64,000 bases of DNA, from contig BSQZ01000051.1 of assembly GCA_033239005.1 (NCBI GenBank), positions 2,208,501 to 2,272,500 of the forward strand. The letters are read 5' to 3'. How positions within the stretch are numbered: the first letter of the stretch is position 1; each line of letters opens with the position of its first letter. Source of the stretch: Lamellibrachia satsuma. Lineage: Eukaryota; Annelida; Polychaeta; Sabellida; Siboglinidae. The notes below the pieces were generated by a model that was not told the DNA's origin, ran no database searches, and worked only from the letters and a program-made list of their open reading frames with translations. Shown in pieces: positions 24,901-39,700 of this stretch. The position numbers were made by a program, and so were the translations under genes.

Positions 24901-27900
24901 TCTCAGTCCTTGCACAATTTGCACTACTGATCTAACTTCGGTACCTCATCAAAGTATAAAATGTCAACCGAAAGTTCAAAATACAATCAAAAGCAAGAGC
25001 ATTAAGAACAACAATAAAAGGTGAAAGAACTATACACAATAACAAAGACGACCCAAAAGACGACTTAAAAGAAGTCTTAAAAGACGACTTAAAGAATGTC
25101 TTAAAAGACGACTGGCCACAACCAGGAGTGAGCCAGGACTTGCGTTCGCCTGTACAAATACAAACCAAACCAGTAAGCTATTTGCATATCATAGTGTCCA
25201 GTGTAAGATGACACATCAACATCTGTTAAATACCATAGTTCCAACACATTGGTGTTGTTCACAATATTGTCTGTAAAATACCTGTTATCTTATTCAGTAC
25301 TAATATATAATCATACTTGTAGGTATTAATGTAATACTAGTACTCTACATGTAAAACAGCCTTAATATAATAAATTCAACAGTCAACCATGTTGTCAATT
25401 TCACATGTGCATACCCTGACTAGCCTAGCTGTCATTCCACTGTTGTTTACAAGCAAGTCTTGGACACTGCTCAACTTACATGTCTCTAGGGAATACTCAA
25501 GATCAGCCCTCTCCCAGCCACCTCCTAGAGCAATTAATCAATGTAACTTCAAAGGGAGAGAGGGCACCAGACTGATCCTGGCTTAACTGTAGGGACAGTT
25601 ACATAATACCTATATACATGCACAAGTTATGCTTGCACCATGTCTATCACATCTTATAACATATTAACTATAACAGTAGCACCACTAAACAGGATCAAAA
25701 CTTAACTTTCTAAAGGGATCTGTACATTTACAAGCTACTGACTGGAAGTGGTAAAAATCTCATTAAGCCCTGTTGGGCATTCTTCCCTAAGGTCCAATGA
25801 CCACTTATTCCTGATCTTCCACATATTAGTAATCAAAGTCACCACTAAGTAATTATAACTGATAAAGTAAATGCCTTGACATAAACAGATGACAATTCCC
25901 TATCATACAGTATGATACAATTATAAATTGAAAACATTGCTTAATAAGGTAGAAAACATCATTTAGGGACTTACCAAAACATAGTTGTCATTAACTGTAG
26001 AATCACGCCTGGCCCACTGGGGCAGGGCCCCTTCCACTGACCACACGTGACCCCTGTCTCTAGGGTGAAAATTTATGTTTAAACAACTGAATTATTAGTA
26101 ATAAGACCAACTACCTACACTGTAAATACAACTAATTACAGGACAAATAAACATAGCAATAATAGTTCACTAACTATATTCTCTAAATTACATTACATTA
26201 CCCTGGGTGCTGCCATCATGTGGTGGGTAACTAAACTACTCGAACCGACAAGTGACTATGTCACATCCACCCCACTTTTGCTAACATTGCCTTAATGTTA
26301 ACTAAACACAAGTCATGTTAATTCTAGTGTCCATTCAAAGCCGAACGTGGCTCTCTAAAACGGTTCGAATGCCATCCTGCCGTTGTTCGTGACGATCGCC
26401 GCACTGTTGTAATGTCCTCATGTGATCTTTCTGCCTCAGAGGTGTCTGTCGTTACGTCACAGCCATCGTTGATCGGACTGTCGCCGCTGTCATCACTGCT
26501 GCTCACGCGTTCCAGTGGTTGTGGAAGTGAACTTCGTATTATGCATCTCCACTGCAGTCGCTCGTGTCGGATAATTCTTCATGACGGTCAGGGTCTATTG
26601 TCTTCTCATCAGGAAGACAGGGCAGCTTCCGCCTCGTTGTTGTTTCTGGTTGGGGACACAATCGAAGATCCACCGATTCACAGTTCGTAATTCTCCAAAC
26701 CCGTCAGCTGGTTCGATCACGTACACGCTGCTCTTTCCCTTTCTCGCAACAACTTTGTATACTTTTCCTTCCCAAACATCTTGGATTTTGTTACGACCTC
26801 GAATGTCACGTTTTCTACGGTACACTCGTTGTCCAAACGACAAGGGAAGATCACGTGCCTTGCGGTCGTAGTGTTTCTTACGACTATCAGCTTCGTGTAC
26901 CAGCTGTCTTCGTGCAAGTTGATAGGCTTCTTGCAATCGTTGTTGGTGACTGGAAACCCAGTCACTTGGCTCCACCTCCTGTTCTCCTGTACCCAGCAGT
27001 AGGTCGATTGGTTGTCTAGAATCTCTGCCAAACATCAGGTAGAATGGTGCGTATCCCGTGCTGGAATGTGGAGTCAGATTGTAGGCGTTGACCACTTCAT
27101 GTACATGCTCAGCCCACCTTCTCTTCTTCTTCTCCGATAATGTTCTCAGTAGATCATGCAGTGTCCGGTTAAACCGCTCGCATTGGCCATTTCCAGCTGG
27201 GTGGTAGGGAGTAGTATGAGAACGCTGAATCCCATATAGTTTGCAAAGTTCACTTATTAGCACTGAATCAAAGTTGCGCCATTGTCGCTGTGTATCCTCT
27301 GCGGAATACCGTAAGGTTCAAACCATTGTGTAACCAGTGCCTTGGCTACAGTCTCTGCTTTCTGGTTTCGGGTTACTACTGCAACTGTGAACTTTGTAAA
27401 GACATCGGTGATTATGAGTACATTTTCCCGACCATCTGACGAGGGCTCTAATACTGTGTAATCGATGGCGACCACCTCTAGGGGTCGTGTCGCAATGAGC
27501 CTTCCCAGTGGTGTTCTCATCTTCTTTGCGGGAAATTTACCAAGCGTACAACGCTCACACAGATTAATCCATGTTTGTACATCTTTGTGTAACGTCGGCC
27601 AGTAGCAGCGTGCTCTCACCAGTTTCTCTGTTCTCTCCACTCCTTGGTGACCTTGTTTGTTGTGCAAACTTTCTAGTACGTTATCTTGCAAACATCTTGG
27701 CAACAACAATTGATCAATTTCGCCAACTTTAGAGTCTAGCACGCGCCGGTAGAGAACTCCATTTGTTTCCACAATGTGATCCCATTGGCGTACCAACTGG
27801 ATCACATTTGCTGTCTCAGATGATTTCTCGTCCACTGTCGGGCGTCTTCCTATCTTCCGGTAATAGATGAGTCTACCAATGGTGGAATCAGCAGCCTGTA

Positions 27901-30900
27901 ATTCTCCCATTGCCTCTTTCGGCAGTCCTGGCAATGTTGTTGTCGCCTGTTCTGCGGGATCTGTATTTACCTTGTATTCACAACACTTAGCAATCTCACG
28001 ATTGGCGGATTCCTCCATCACCGCTACCCTCAGATTCACTGGCAAGTGAGACGTCTGTGTGACCATTGCAAGGCTAGCTTCGACAGTGGGGATGTTGATG
28101 CATGTCTTGTTGCATTCACTAAGGCGTGACAATCCGTCAGCATTAGCATTACAGCGACCAGGGCGGTACCGTATGTCGAAGTTGAATGGTGCCAAAGACG
28201 CAGCCCATCTTTGCTCAACAGCTGTCAGCTTTACTTTCTTGTTGAGGTACGTCAGTGGATTGTTGTCTGTGTAAACAGTGAATGTTCCACCAAGCAGGTA
28301 ATCGCGGAACTTTTCGGTCACAGCCCATTTTAAGGCTAGTGTCTCCAATCTCATTGCAGAATAGTTTACATCATTCTTCTCAGCACCCCGTAAACTACGA
28401 CTAGCATATGCTATCACACGCAGTTTTCCATCTTGCATCTGGCTTAGGACAGCTCCCAGCCCCTTGTCACATGCATCTGTCTCAACAATGAATGGCAGAT
28501 TATAGTCGGCGAATCCTAGTACTGGTGTTGTCGTCAGTGCTGTCTTTAAAGCCTTGAATGCTGTCTCACATTTGTCAGTCCAACATTTCTCTAAGCCGTA
28601 CATTTTGCTGGTTCTTCGCTTCCTTTTCCCGCCTTGCAAGCATCGGTTACCACTCGATGTAGTGGACTCGCGATTTGCGTGAAATTAGGTACGTATCTTC
28701 GGTAGTAGGAAGCAAAGCCAAGGAATGATCGTAAGTCCTTGAGAGTTTTCGGGACAGGCCACTTCTCGACGACTGCTATCTTGGACGGATCCGTTGCTAC
28801 TCCGTCAGCACCGATCAGGTGACCTAAGTACAGCACTTCCTTTCTAAAGAAGTTGCATTTCTTCAGCTCCAGTTTCAATCCGAACTGTCGTAACTTGGTG
28901 AATACTGCATCCAGCCTCTTCAGGTGTTCTTCGATACTCTTTGAGAAGATGACAATGTCATCTAAGTAGACTAATAATATTTCAAACATCTCAGCACTGA
29001 AGGTCATTTGCATGAGGCGCTGGAACGTTGCAGCGGCATTGCATAAGCCGTATGGCATTCGGGTGAATTCATGTAGACCGAATGGTGTTGTAAATGCCGT
29101 TTTGTGCTGGTCATCTGGTTCCATCTGCACCTGGTTATACGCTGATTGTAGATCCAGTGTTGTAAAATACTGTGCACCTGTCATTGCGTCTAATGACTCC
29201 ACGATTCTTGGAAGTGGATGAGCATCTTTGATTGTCTTGTTGTTAAGTGCTCTGTAATCAATGCACATTCTTAGATCTCCGTTCTTCTTTCGTACTAGTA
29301 CAGTTGCACTAGCATGGTTGCTCTTACTAGGTACAATCGTTCCGTTTCTCATCAGCTTCTCCATGTGTTCCTTCACCTCCTGTAGTTGTGTTGGGGGGAT
29401 ACTCCGGTACGGCTGAACAACAGGAATGTCGTCTGTGGTTCGTATATTGTGTTTCACTGCTGTGGTGCAACCAAGGTCGTCAGAAGAACTTGCAAACACA
29501 TCTTGATGCTTCACAAAGAGTTTCCTTATTTGTATCATCTCTTCAGGTGTTCCTTGAAATCCTGACAGCTGTAGGCTTGTTAAGATGTCCTGAACATCTA
29601 CTTCTGCAGTCGGTGTGACTTTGTCTTCCATTGGAGTGCTGATGGTAATTGCATTTGCTGAGACCTCCACTCTCATCTCTCGGTAAGGCGAAGCAGGTCG
29701 TAACAGCCCAATCCGTGTCCGTGGTTGCAGTTCGACATCGACGTTCGACCCATTGACAACCTTCACATAGAAATACGATCCTTCGACCAACGTATTAACT
29801 ACTACCAGATTTCCTGGTATCGGTGTCGACAAAGGTTCGACCAGCATGGAGTCCATACTCCCGCGTCCTCTTGCTTTAACGTTCACGTACGAATTGGCTG
29901 GTACTCTAATTGGACAATGACCTGCTACCCTGGCAAAGCTGACTGCTTCTCTTGTTGGCCTGTAGGCCTCAGTTTTCATGCCGTTTAGCATGTTCTTCAA
30001 AACTGGCACCTTCATCAGAACATTTGTTCCCAGAAGACCATTTACTTCCTGGCTTGCAAGGTCTGTTGAGTCCTTTACTATCAGTACCCTCTCCTCGGAA
30101 CATGTATGCCGCAAACTTCCATATCTATCTCGATATATCCTGTGTAAGGTATTTCAATTCCATTTGCTGCTCTGACGACCAACCAACTCTTGGGATCCAT
30201 CACATCGGCAGCCAATGTTTTCAAATGTTCTTTGAAGAAACTTTCAGTGACAGTTGTCACTTGACTGCCAGTGTCCATCAGACATACCACTGGAATGCCT
30301 CCCATCTTCACTTCTAGTGTTGGTGCATGACCAACCAGACATTCTAAGCTGTCATTGTCAGATCTTACAGAGCCAGTCACTCCCTTCTCCACCACTCGGC
30401 CCATAGTAGTGGAGCAACCTAGTTTGACGTCTGCTGACCACATCTCACCTTCACCTGTGCGTCCTTGAATGCGGAACATTCTCTTTGATGGTGACCCAGC
30501 TTTCCACAGAAGTAACAAGTCCCTATCCCCTTGCCGTCTCCAGCAGAGCGACAGTCTCTGGCCATATGTCCAGGTTTCCGACATTTGAAGCATATTCCTG
30601 CACTGCGCATCCTGCTCAATGGACCTCTCTGTGTTCCGCTAGCTAGCTGACGTAGCTCCTCTTGGTTCTTAGCCAACTCTTGCTGTTGGTGTGCAATTCC
30701 TTCGATCAGGGTTTGCTGTTTGGCCATCATCTCTGTCAGCATCTTCACCACTTGATCGCTGTGAGGTTGCTGCGGCAGAGATTGCATCGGTTTCGCGTCT
30801 ACTATCTGCGAAGAAGTCCGTACTTTCTTCTTGGTTTCCGTCTCTGTGGACCACTGTATCGCTGTCTCCCTGCAGGTGATGAATGTACTCTCAGGCTCAT

Positions 30901-33407
30901 TTGTCACCTGCTTCTTCAGTTCCCATCTCAGATATGGCTCGCGCACATTTTCAATTAGCTGGTCTCTGAGCATTGTGTCTCGGTCCACCACATGATCTGG
31001 GGACGTGTTTTCCAGTCGGTCTATCAGTTGAACGAGCTGGTGAGAATACTCTGTGATGGTCTCACCCTCCATCTGTTTCCTTTCGTAGAAATGTCTTAGC
31101 AACTGGGAAGCACTTGCCCGTTCGCCAAACGTCTCACGAAGATTTTTGAAAAGGGCATCTGCATCGTTTAACTGGTCAGCAGGGCGACATCTAACTTCCC
31201 GTCGTGCTGGTCCTTCAAGGTGGGATAACAGATAGTCTGCTGCTTCTTTTCCTGTCAGACCCTGCGCACTTATCATGGCATGTGCATCCTCTATCCACTC
31301 AGTGACTGTTTCTGCTCCCGACCCCGAGAAGTTTCGGAGTCGTCGCTCACGCTGTACAACCACCGTCACTGGTGCTGAGGCACTCTCTTTTTGCTCCAGC
31401 AAATTTTTCAGTTGCTGACGCATCGTTTCTAGCTCATCGCGCACTTCTTCGATATCCTCCTGGTCCATACTCTTTAACCTGGGTGGCCAGTCGTCTTATC
31501 AAAAATTAACTTAAAATTTTGGTCCTGCCTATAATTTTTTGAGTTAAAAAGGTCTACCCCACTTCTGGTACCATAAATGTAGGCTGTGGGTGGTTAGCTT
31601 ATGCCTAAATTAAGAATAGACCACTGTAAGGCAAATTTGAAGATAAAATTGCGTTTATTACAGTTTAACTACTAAAATTATACAAAACCAAGTCTCTCAG
31701 TCCTTGCACAATTTGCACTACTGATCTAACTTCGGGACCTCATCAAAGTATAAAATGTCAACCGAAAGTTCAAAATACAATCAAAAGCAAGAGCATTAAG
31801 AACAACAATAAAAGGTGAAAGAACTATACACAATAACAAAGACGACCCAAAAGACGACTTAAAAGAAGTCTTAAAAGACGACTTAAAGAATGTCTTAAAA
31901 GACGACTGGCCACAACCAGGAGTGAGCCAGGACTTGCGTTCGCCTGTACAAATACAAACCAAACCAGTAAGCTATTTGCATATCATAGTGTCCAGTGTAA
32001 GATGACACATCAACATCTGTTAAATACCATAGTTCCAACACATTGGTGTTGTTCACAGTATTGTCTGTAAAATACCTGTTATCTTATTCAGTACTAATAT
32101 ATAATCATACTTGTAGGTATTAATGTAATACTAGTACTCTACATGTAAAACAGCCTTAATATAATAAATTCAACAGTCAACCATGTTGTCAATTTCACAT
32201 GTGCATACCCTGACTAGCCTAGCTGTCATTCCACTGTTGTTTACAAGCAAGTCTTGGACACTGCTCAACTTACATGTCTCTAGGGAATACTCAAGATCAG
32301 CCCTCTCCCAGCCACCTCCTAGAGCAATTAATCAATGTAACTTCAAAGGGAGAGAGGGCACCAGACTGATCCTGGCTTAACTGTAGGGACAGTTACATAA
32401 TACCTATATACATGCACAAGTTATGCTTGCACCATGTCTATCACATCTTATAACATATTAACTATAACAGTAGCACCACTAAACAGGATCAAAACTTAAC
32501 TTTCTAAAGGGATCTGTACATTTACAAGCTACTGACTGGAAGTGGTAAAAATCTCATTAAGCCCTGTTGGGCATTCTTCCCTAAGGTCCAATGACCACTT
32601 ATTCCTGATCTTCCACATATTAGTAATCAAAGTCACCACTAAGTAATTATAACTGATAAAGTAAATGCCTTGACATAAACAGATGACAATTCCCTATCAT
32701 ACAGTATGATACAATTATAAATTGAAAACATTGCTTAATAAGGTAGAAAACATCATTTAGGGACTTACCAAAACATAGTTGTCATTAACTGTAGAATCAC
32801 GCCTGGCCCACTGGGGCAGGGCCCCTTCCACTGACCACACGTGACCCCTGTCTCTAGGGTGAAAATTTATGTTTAAACAACTGAATTATTAGTAATAAGA
32901 CCAACTACCTACACTGTAAATACCACTAATTACAGGACAAATAAACATAGCAATAATAGTTCACTAACTATATTCTCTAAATTACATTACATTACCCTGG
33001 GTGCTGCCATCATGTGGTGGGTAACTTAACTACTCGAACCGACAAGTGACTATGTCACACACAGACGGCAACATAACAAACAACACAGTACATTATCATT
33101 GCAACATCGCCATAAAGACTATCCTGTTACCACACTGCATAATAAATGACAGTATTTTCCATAAGTTAATTTACTACTGTAGGACTGTTGAAATTAGTGA
33201 AGCATAGACAAATTTCCAGGAACCGATAATGAGATGTCATTAGGAACCATATTTGCTAGATGGCTTGAGACAGAACCATGCAAATTGGTCTTGTCATAGT
33301 AGACAATGAGAAATTTAGATATATATATATATTAATTTTCCAACATGTTGCTAATGTCACATTCTTACAGACTTACGTATTGCAGTTCTGTGGCAACTGA
33401 CATATTC

Positions 33408-33468
<61 letters not shown>

Positions 33469-36400
33469 CATATATATAATATATAAATAATGAATATGTC
33501 AGTTGCCACAGAACTGCAATACGTAAGTCTGTAAAAATGTGACATTAGCAGCATGTTGGAAAATTGATTTCCTGGTACAAAATCGCCCCATCCCTAAAAA
33601 GCAATTTCCCCCAAGAATGTGACTACAGAATCGTTATTACCCATCTGAAACATAACTGTCTCCCTAACAAAATGTGTATGAAAAACAGCCTGGTTGTGTG
33701 TACAGAAACTGGATAACGCTGAATGTCTGTATGATGTTTTTACAAGTTAGTACAAAGCGATGGAAGGATACTGGTGGAAACATAATATACAAAATTATCC
33801 AGAGTTCAACTGCACAGACCATGAATCACCTTGCACAAACTACAATCATTTTGAGACAATGGAAAAAATTGAGAATGTTCGCCCCCCCCCCCATGCAGGG
33901 CTGTCTAGCCAACAGCACACAGCAGCTGTTGACTTTACTACCACAGAGCAAGGCCACTGAGCTGTTTTATGGTTGTGCAATAATCGATTAAACCATAAAA
34001 CTGCACACTGGCTACATCTGATTTCACTTTCTGAACATATTTATAACCCTGTCAAAAGACCATGAAACCTGTACATGATGCTGTGTCTGCTGCTGAGTTG
34101 GTGGGTGCTTCAATTTTTAACCTGACGTACTACAATGCTCCACATAACATTTCTACTCAACCATATACACTTCATCCCCATTCAAAATGGTATGGATTTG
34201 ACAATGTTTATATCCTTTTATATGTTTATCAATGCAACGTATATAAAATTTTTCAAGGGTTTGCAAATCATAAAGCATTTCACAATGTCATAGCATCACA
34301 ACAGTAAATTATACATAAAAATTTTGAACACCACATGATATATATTTTTTATTTTCAAAACTAAGATAAAGATTTCAATATGGTGAAGTTTGAAGGTTTC
34401 AAACAGCTACATTCGGTCTCCACCCTGCAACTTGTGTAGCTTCCATGCCCCAAATATACAGCACCACCCAGAAAACAAAATCTTATGAAATCCAATCTGA
34501 CTGAAAAAGCACCACTTCCAAGAATGGCTCTAAATCATATTAAAGATGGAATGTATCTGACACCAAAAAACAGGCATTACCCATCCGGGATAAAAATGGT
34601 TTTAGTTCCATAAAAAACTCATACCAAGATTCATAACGTACTATTTCATCCTTGATAAAAATACAGGAAAAACAATTTTAATAATAAGTGGGAATTGTAA
34701 CTCCTGAAGAATATAATGATCTTCTGACATTACAAGATTGCCCTGTCTTCTAGTCTGTCAGGTCCCATCACCACCAGCAACAGTGGTGTTGACATGTGCA
34801 CATCAAGGTAATCAAAGTATCAATTACCACCAGTTAATGAGAAATACCAAGAGCCTCGGGACAGCAGTATGCTCAAGCACCAGGAACAGTTCAAATCAAT
34901 GTTCAATGTCGCAATATGTGAATGCTTATCTCTCAACATTATTCACACTCACACCCAGTTCACCCTCCCTTCACACTCACACCTACACTAAGGTATCCCT
35001 ACATTATTCACACTCACACCTGCACCCTGTTCTCTCTGTATTATTCACACTCACACCTGCACCCAGCCCATTCTACATTATTAACTGCATCTACACCCCT
35101 CCAAATGATTAACATTCTCAAGGGTTCCCTCTAAAATATTATCAACAATCACACTTGTCAACCAAGTGATGCCTTCTCCCCATTATTCACATTCACACGT
35201 CCATCATGCCATACTTCCACCCAGCTGCCGGACCGATCAGTCACTAAGACATCACAGGAACCCCCTTGGCATCAGCCTGTGTTTCTCCACACCTGGTAGG
35301 TGAACTCAAAGCCCTGAGTACCCCCTCCCCCCATAGCCAGCTGGGCTGTATGACCTTCACCAGCCTCTGTGACCTTCATATTATTCCACAGATGTCGTCT
35401 CTGTATCCCTGATTGCAACAACTCTGCTCCGTGCCAGATACCATCTTATCACAGCACTGCCTTTGTATTTATCTTTATCCCGTCCTGGTATTCAGCAATG
35501 ACGTCATTTCTGTCAATGCTGCCATGAAGTACATCTTACTGCGTTTCTAAATGGGTGTACATGACAACGTTGCTTCTAAATTGGTGAATATGACCGCATT
35601 TTTTTTCTCATTACAGCACATATCTGAATGAAATTTTACTTTGCCATGACATCACACATGCTTACGGCACCTAAATCAATAAGACAAGGCATGCATACGA
35701 ACAAGCGAAGTACACAGCTGCTGTATTCATCGAGTGCTCAAGCCACGGACGGAGCAGCCTTACTCTGCCAGAGTGCCACTATCCTTACAACTTCTCCGAG
35801 GGTTGGAACATTAGATTTCTAATATGTTTAGACATTTATTTTTTATTGTAACTTTGTATATGTCAGGTCACTAGTTTGACAAGTAATCACCTATTCTAGT
35901 GACCCACCACTCAATTTCACTTTGTATTGGTTCCACTTGTGTTTGTGTGAATAAATTATTATTAGTAATATTAACCAACACAAACATTTTGCTTTTAATC
36001 AATTTGATTTCCAAATGACAAAAACATTGTTTGGCAATTTGTCTACAGAATTTCTTTTACGCATTTCAACAAGACATGTTGTTATGAAAACAGGTTATTT
36101 ATTTTTGTCTACCGCCATTGCAACCGGATTCTGTTCTTGTAAATCACCGTTCCACTCAAGGAACTGCGTAAGCCCAACACACCAGTGAAACAAATGGTCC
36201 ACTACAGGACTAAGTGTTCTTGGTTTTGGATTCAGTAAACAGTAATTTTTACGTTCAACCAATGTGTCTTCAACGAAGAAGTTGGGACTGTCATGCTATA
36301 TACTAATTAGATCAATTAAGAGGTGTCCAGTTCTGGCTTTGAGATGGGAGAAAAAGACTTACCTGACTGTCCAATCCAAGCAGTATGATCATGACAAAAA

Positions 36401-36660
36401 AGAGGATTGACCAGAGGGGCGCCACGGGCATCTGTGCAACGGCCTTGGGGTACACGATGAATGCAAGACCAGGACCTGCAGGACAATCATATTTAATTCT
36501 GTATCATTCAGGCTATCATGAGCTCATCCGCATATATGTATTTACTCTTTCTGTGTGTACCCTAGTGGGGGCAAAGTTCACTACTTTTTTGGCCAACAGA
36601 AGACTACTCCCAGGAACAACAATAAACACTTGTCTGCATCTTGTGTTGTTAACCCCAGGG

Positions 36661-36720
<60 letters not shown>

Positions 36721-39700
36721 AAAAAATCTAAGTCTGACTCTAGTGAGTACTAGTACAGTACAAGCGGACACACACAGCACTTGAGCTTGTTTCTGTACCT
36801 CAGTTTTTAAGGGTAGTACTCATGCAGTTTGTGTGTAAAATGACATCCCATTTATTTCATGTAGAAATGATAACAGAGGATGGGATGCTGAAGATAAATC
36901 GTAGAATAGAAAACTTTGGTAAATACAACATCACAGTACTAAACAGATAAATACATGATAAAGTAAACTATGCATTTTAACCAGCATTAACAACCGACTG
37001 TACATGTGGATTTTTAAAGACAGGACGTTCTCAGAGAAAAGCCAACCTACCTGACTCAGCGACCTCTGCCACGTCGACATTGTGTTCCTGGGCCATGTAC
37101 CCAAGGACAGAGAAGATGACAAAGCCAGCCAAGAAGCTGGTGATGCTGTTGGTGAATGCAAACACGCAACTGTCTCTGTAAGAAAAAAAAACAACAAAGT
37201 TTTTGTCAAATACACTTCAGTGTAAAACAATATCAATAATTTACCTGTATCGAATCGCTCTATCATTATGCAAGAAAGTAGGTACATCCCTATTTTGTGA
37301 GGAAAAGGTCTCTATGAACCAGAGAGGAATGGGACTTTTCCATGAACAAATCGGTTAGTTGTATGCAGAGCTAGCAGCAACTTCACCCAAGACAATTTTA
37401 TAGTGGAGAACCCATATAAAACAAATAATATAATGCAAAGATTACACATTTATTATATACAGAAATAAAATAATGTGCAATTAACATATAATTGATGCAA
37501 GTGCCCATTTTAAATTAATGACTACATATTCAAATTAATGTGTGCAAGTACATAGTAGTATAAAGTGAATCAATTATTTTATGTGCCTGAATAAATCTGC
37601 CATTACAACCTAGTTAATTATGGTACAAAGACTTTGGCGCATTGCCAGCATACAGCTTTGGCAATTTCATCAGAGCATCCTGATTGCTTAAGAGCGAGAG
37701 ATAATTCCTTTGATTTAACACAATTATCAAACTCAATCCAATACCATACCAGAGCCAGGAAAATGTTGAATCGAACAAAACTATATACTGATGTCACATA
37801 AGAAGCTGGATAGATGATTAATTGGCTAATCTTGAAATGGTGATCTAATTAATCCGCTTGGGTCAGACAAGGCTGAATCATAGGATTAAGAGTTGTTGCG
37901 GCCCTGCACCAAGAAATTGGCCTAGCCAGACTTGCTTCAATACAACATTTCCATGATTTGGCATGACGCATGCAGCCTATAATGTGCATGATTTAAACAG
38001 GAGCAGTGCAGCCTACAGTGTTTCCTGCAATCCAAGACTTCAATAACATTTGCACTGGCTGCAGAAAAAAACTTGGCAGACCAATGGCTGACCAATACAT
38101 ATCTACAAAATAAGTTAAATTTTTAAGGATTTATTATCATGTCTGTTGCACATGAATTTTACAAAAGGCAATGATGTTTAAAACTGAGCATATCAAATAA
38201 CTTGTCAATCAATCAGTATCTTTTGGAAATTATCTCTGTATTAATCATTCATATATCTCATTGTTAATTACTCTTATGCCTGTATGTACTGACCTTAACA
38301 AACGTAACAAAATCATGGAAAATTTAATCATATAAACCACATTTCACCGACAGTATTCATACCATTATAAAATTTATCTGATATGCTAATATGAATTATA
38401 TTAGTTCTTGTTTGCATATTGCACTGAGGAGCCATTCATGTATTTCAATGAAATTTGGTTAACAAAGAAATAGCAAAGGAGGACTTGGCTACCAGAGAAA
38501 ACACAAACAAGAGCTGGCAATCCTTGATCAAGACAGTAACACAGGATAAAATTACAAAGTAAGGTGATCAAATAATGACCATGCAAGTCTAGACGAGAAA
38601 TGGCCTGACATCTGAGTTGTATGTAATCAGCTGTCATCATAACAACCACTTATAGAAGATACTGACACATGGAAACTTGGAGGGTATTCAGTTACAAATG
38701 TAATTGTGACAGATTTGTAACTGTTGTGACTTCTTTAGAACACACTCTATCCAACCTGATTCAAGTTCTAACACACACGCACGAATGCACGCATCACACA
38801 CAATGAGGATAGTCCTAACGAAATAATTTTTTTTTATTTAAAGCAGTTCTACCCCATAGTGAAAATAAAATAACGTAACCATTAAAGTAATTATTATAAA
38901 ATTTCAGTAACATAAACATGCTTGGTGACGTATAATTAAAAACAAAAAATTATGCTATGATTACTGTAATTGAGATGACTAGAACCAAATTTGACATACT
39001 TCCTTACTTAAAAATAAAGTAAATTATGTAAAATTTAAGTAACCAAATGAACATGTTTGGAGAGCCATATTAAAAAAAGAAAAATTCCGCAATCATTTAT
39101 TATATTTATACTGTAGTTGGTGATAAGTAAATAAGACTTACTTCCAGCAGTTGTGGTGGAACTTGTTGTAGCTGCCAAGGGCAGTGAGTGCGCCGAGACT
39201 GATGGAGTAGGAGAAGAAGATCTGTGTGCCGGCGTCCACCCACACCTACAACACCAACGACACTGGTGGTGAAAAGGTTGACACATGACAGTCCAATGAC
39301 ACTGGTGACACAAAGTTTGACAAGGGACAGTCCAAGGACACTGGTGGTGAAAAGGTTGACACATGACAGTCCAATGACACTGGTGACACGAAGTTTGACA
39401 AGGGACAGTTCAAGGACACTGGTGGTGCAAAGGTTGACACATGACAGTCCAATGATACTGGTGACACAAAGTTTGACAAGGGACAGTCCAAGGACACTGG
39501 TGATGCAAAGGTTGACACATGACAGTCCAATGACACTGGTAACACAAAGTTTGACAAGGGACAGTCCAAGGGCACTAGTGATGCAAAGGTTGACACATGA
39601 CAGTCCAATGACACTGGTAACACAAAGGTTGACACAGGATAGTCCAATGACACGGGTGACACAAAGGTTGACACGAGACAATCCAATGACACTGGTGACA

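Larger units (their letters stand above)
24784..33059 (-). mobile_element. Ty3/gypsy-type LTR retrotransposon, 8.28 kb, recent insertion
   Basis: Two 1482-bp LTRs beginning TG and ending CA in either orientation flank gag and pol (protease, reverse transcriptase, RNase H, integrase, in that order, as in Metaviridae). The target duplication is CACA (24780-24783 and 33060-33063). The LTRs differ at only four positions that I found. A primer-binding site and polypurine tract are in place. No env-like frame is present. It lies in SLC6 intron 8 in the same transcriptional direction as the host gene. Four frame breaks interrupt the gag-pol reading. Confidence 0.95.
21192..36362 (-). other. SLC6 intron 8, 15.2 kb
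   Basis: The largest intron, between GLDSQ (exon 8) and FVGVEGF (exon 9). More than half is the LTR retrotransposon. It also holds a SINE hairpin, a 20-bp tandem array, the foldback hairpin around (AT)n and T-rich unique sequence. Subtracting the retrotransposon leaves about 6.9 kb. Confidence 0.9.
33064..36362. other. Intron 8, sequence between retrotransposon and exon 8
   Basis: Contains the foldback hairpin at 33331-33568, a poly-C run at about 33882-33892 and a degenerate 19-20-bp repeat of ATTATTCACACTCACACC type at 34935-35070. No exon or protein similarity. Confidence 0.6.

Noticed and set aside
24932..25168. 78-codon minus frame, repeated at 31726-31962
   Set aside because: It lies wholly inside the LTR, is duplicated with it, and reflects 12-bp internal repeats.
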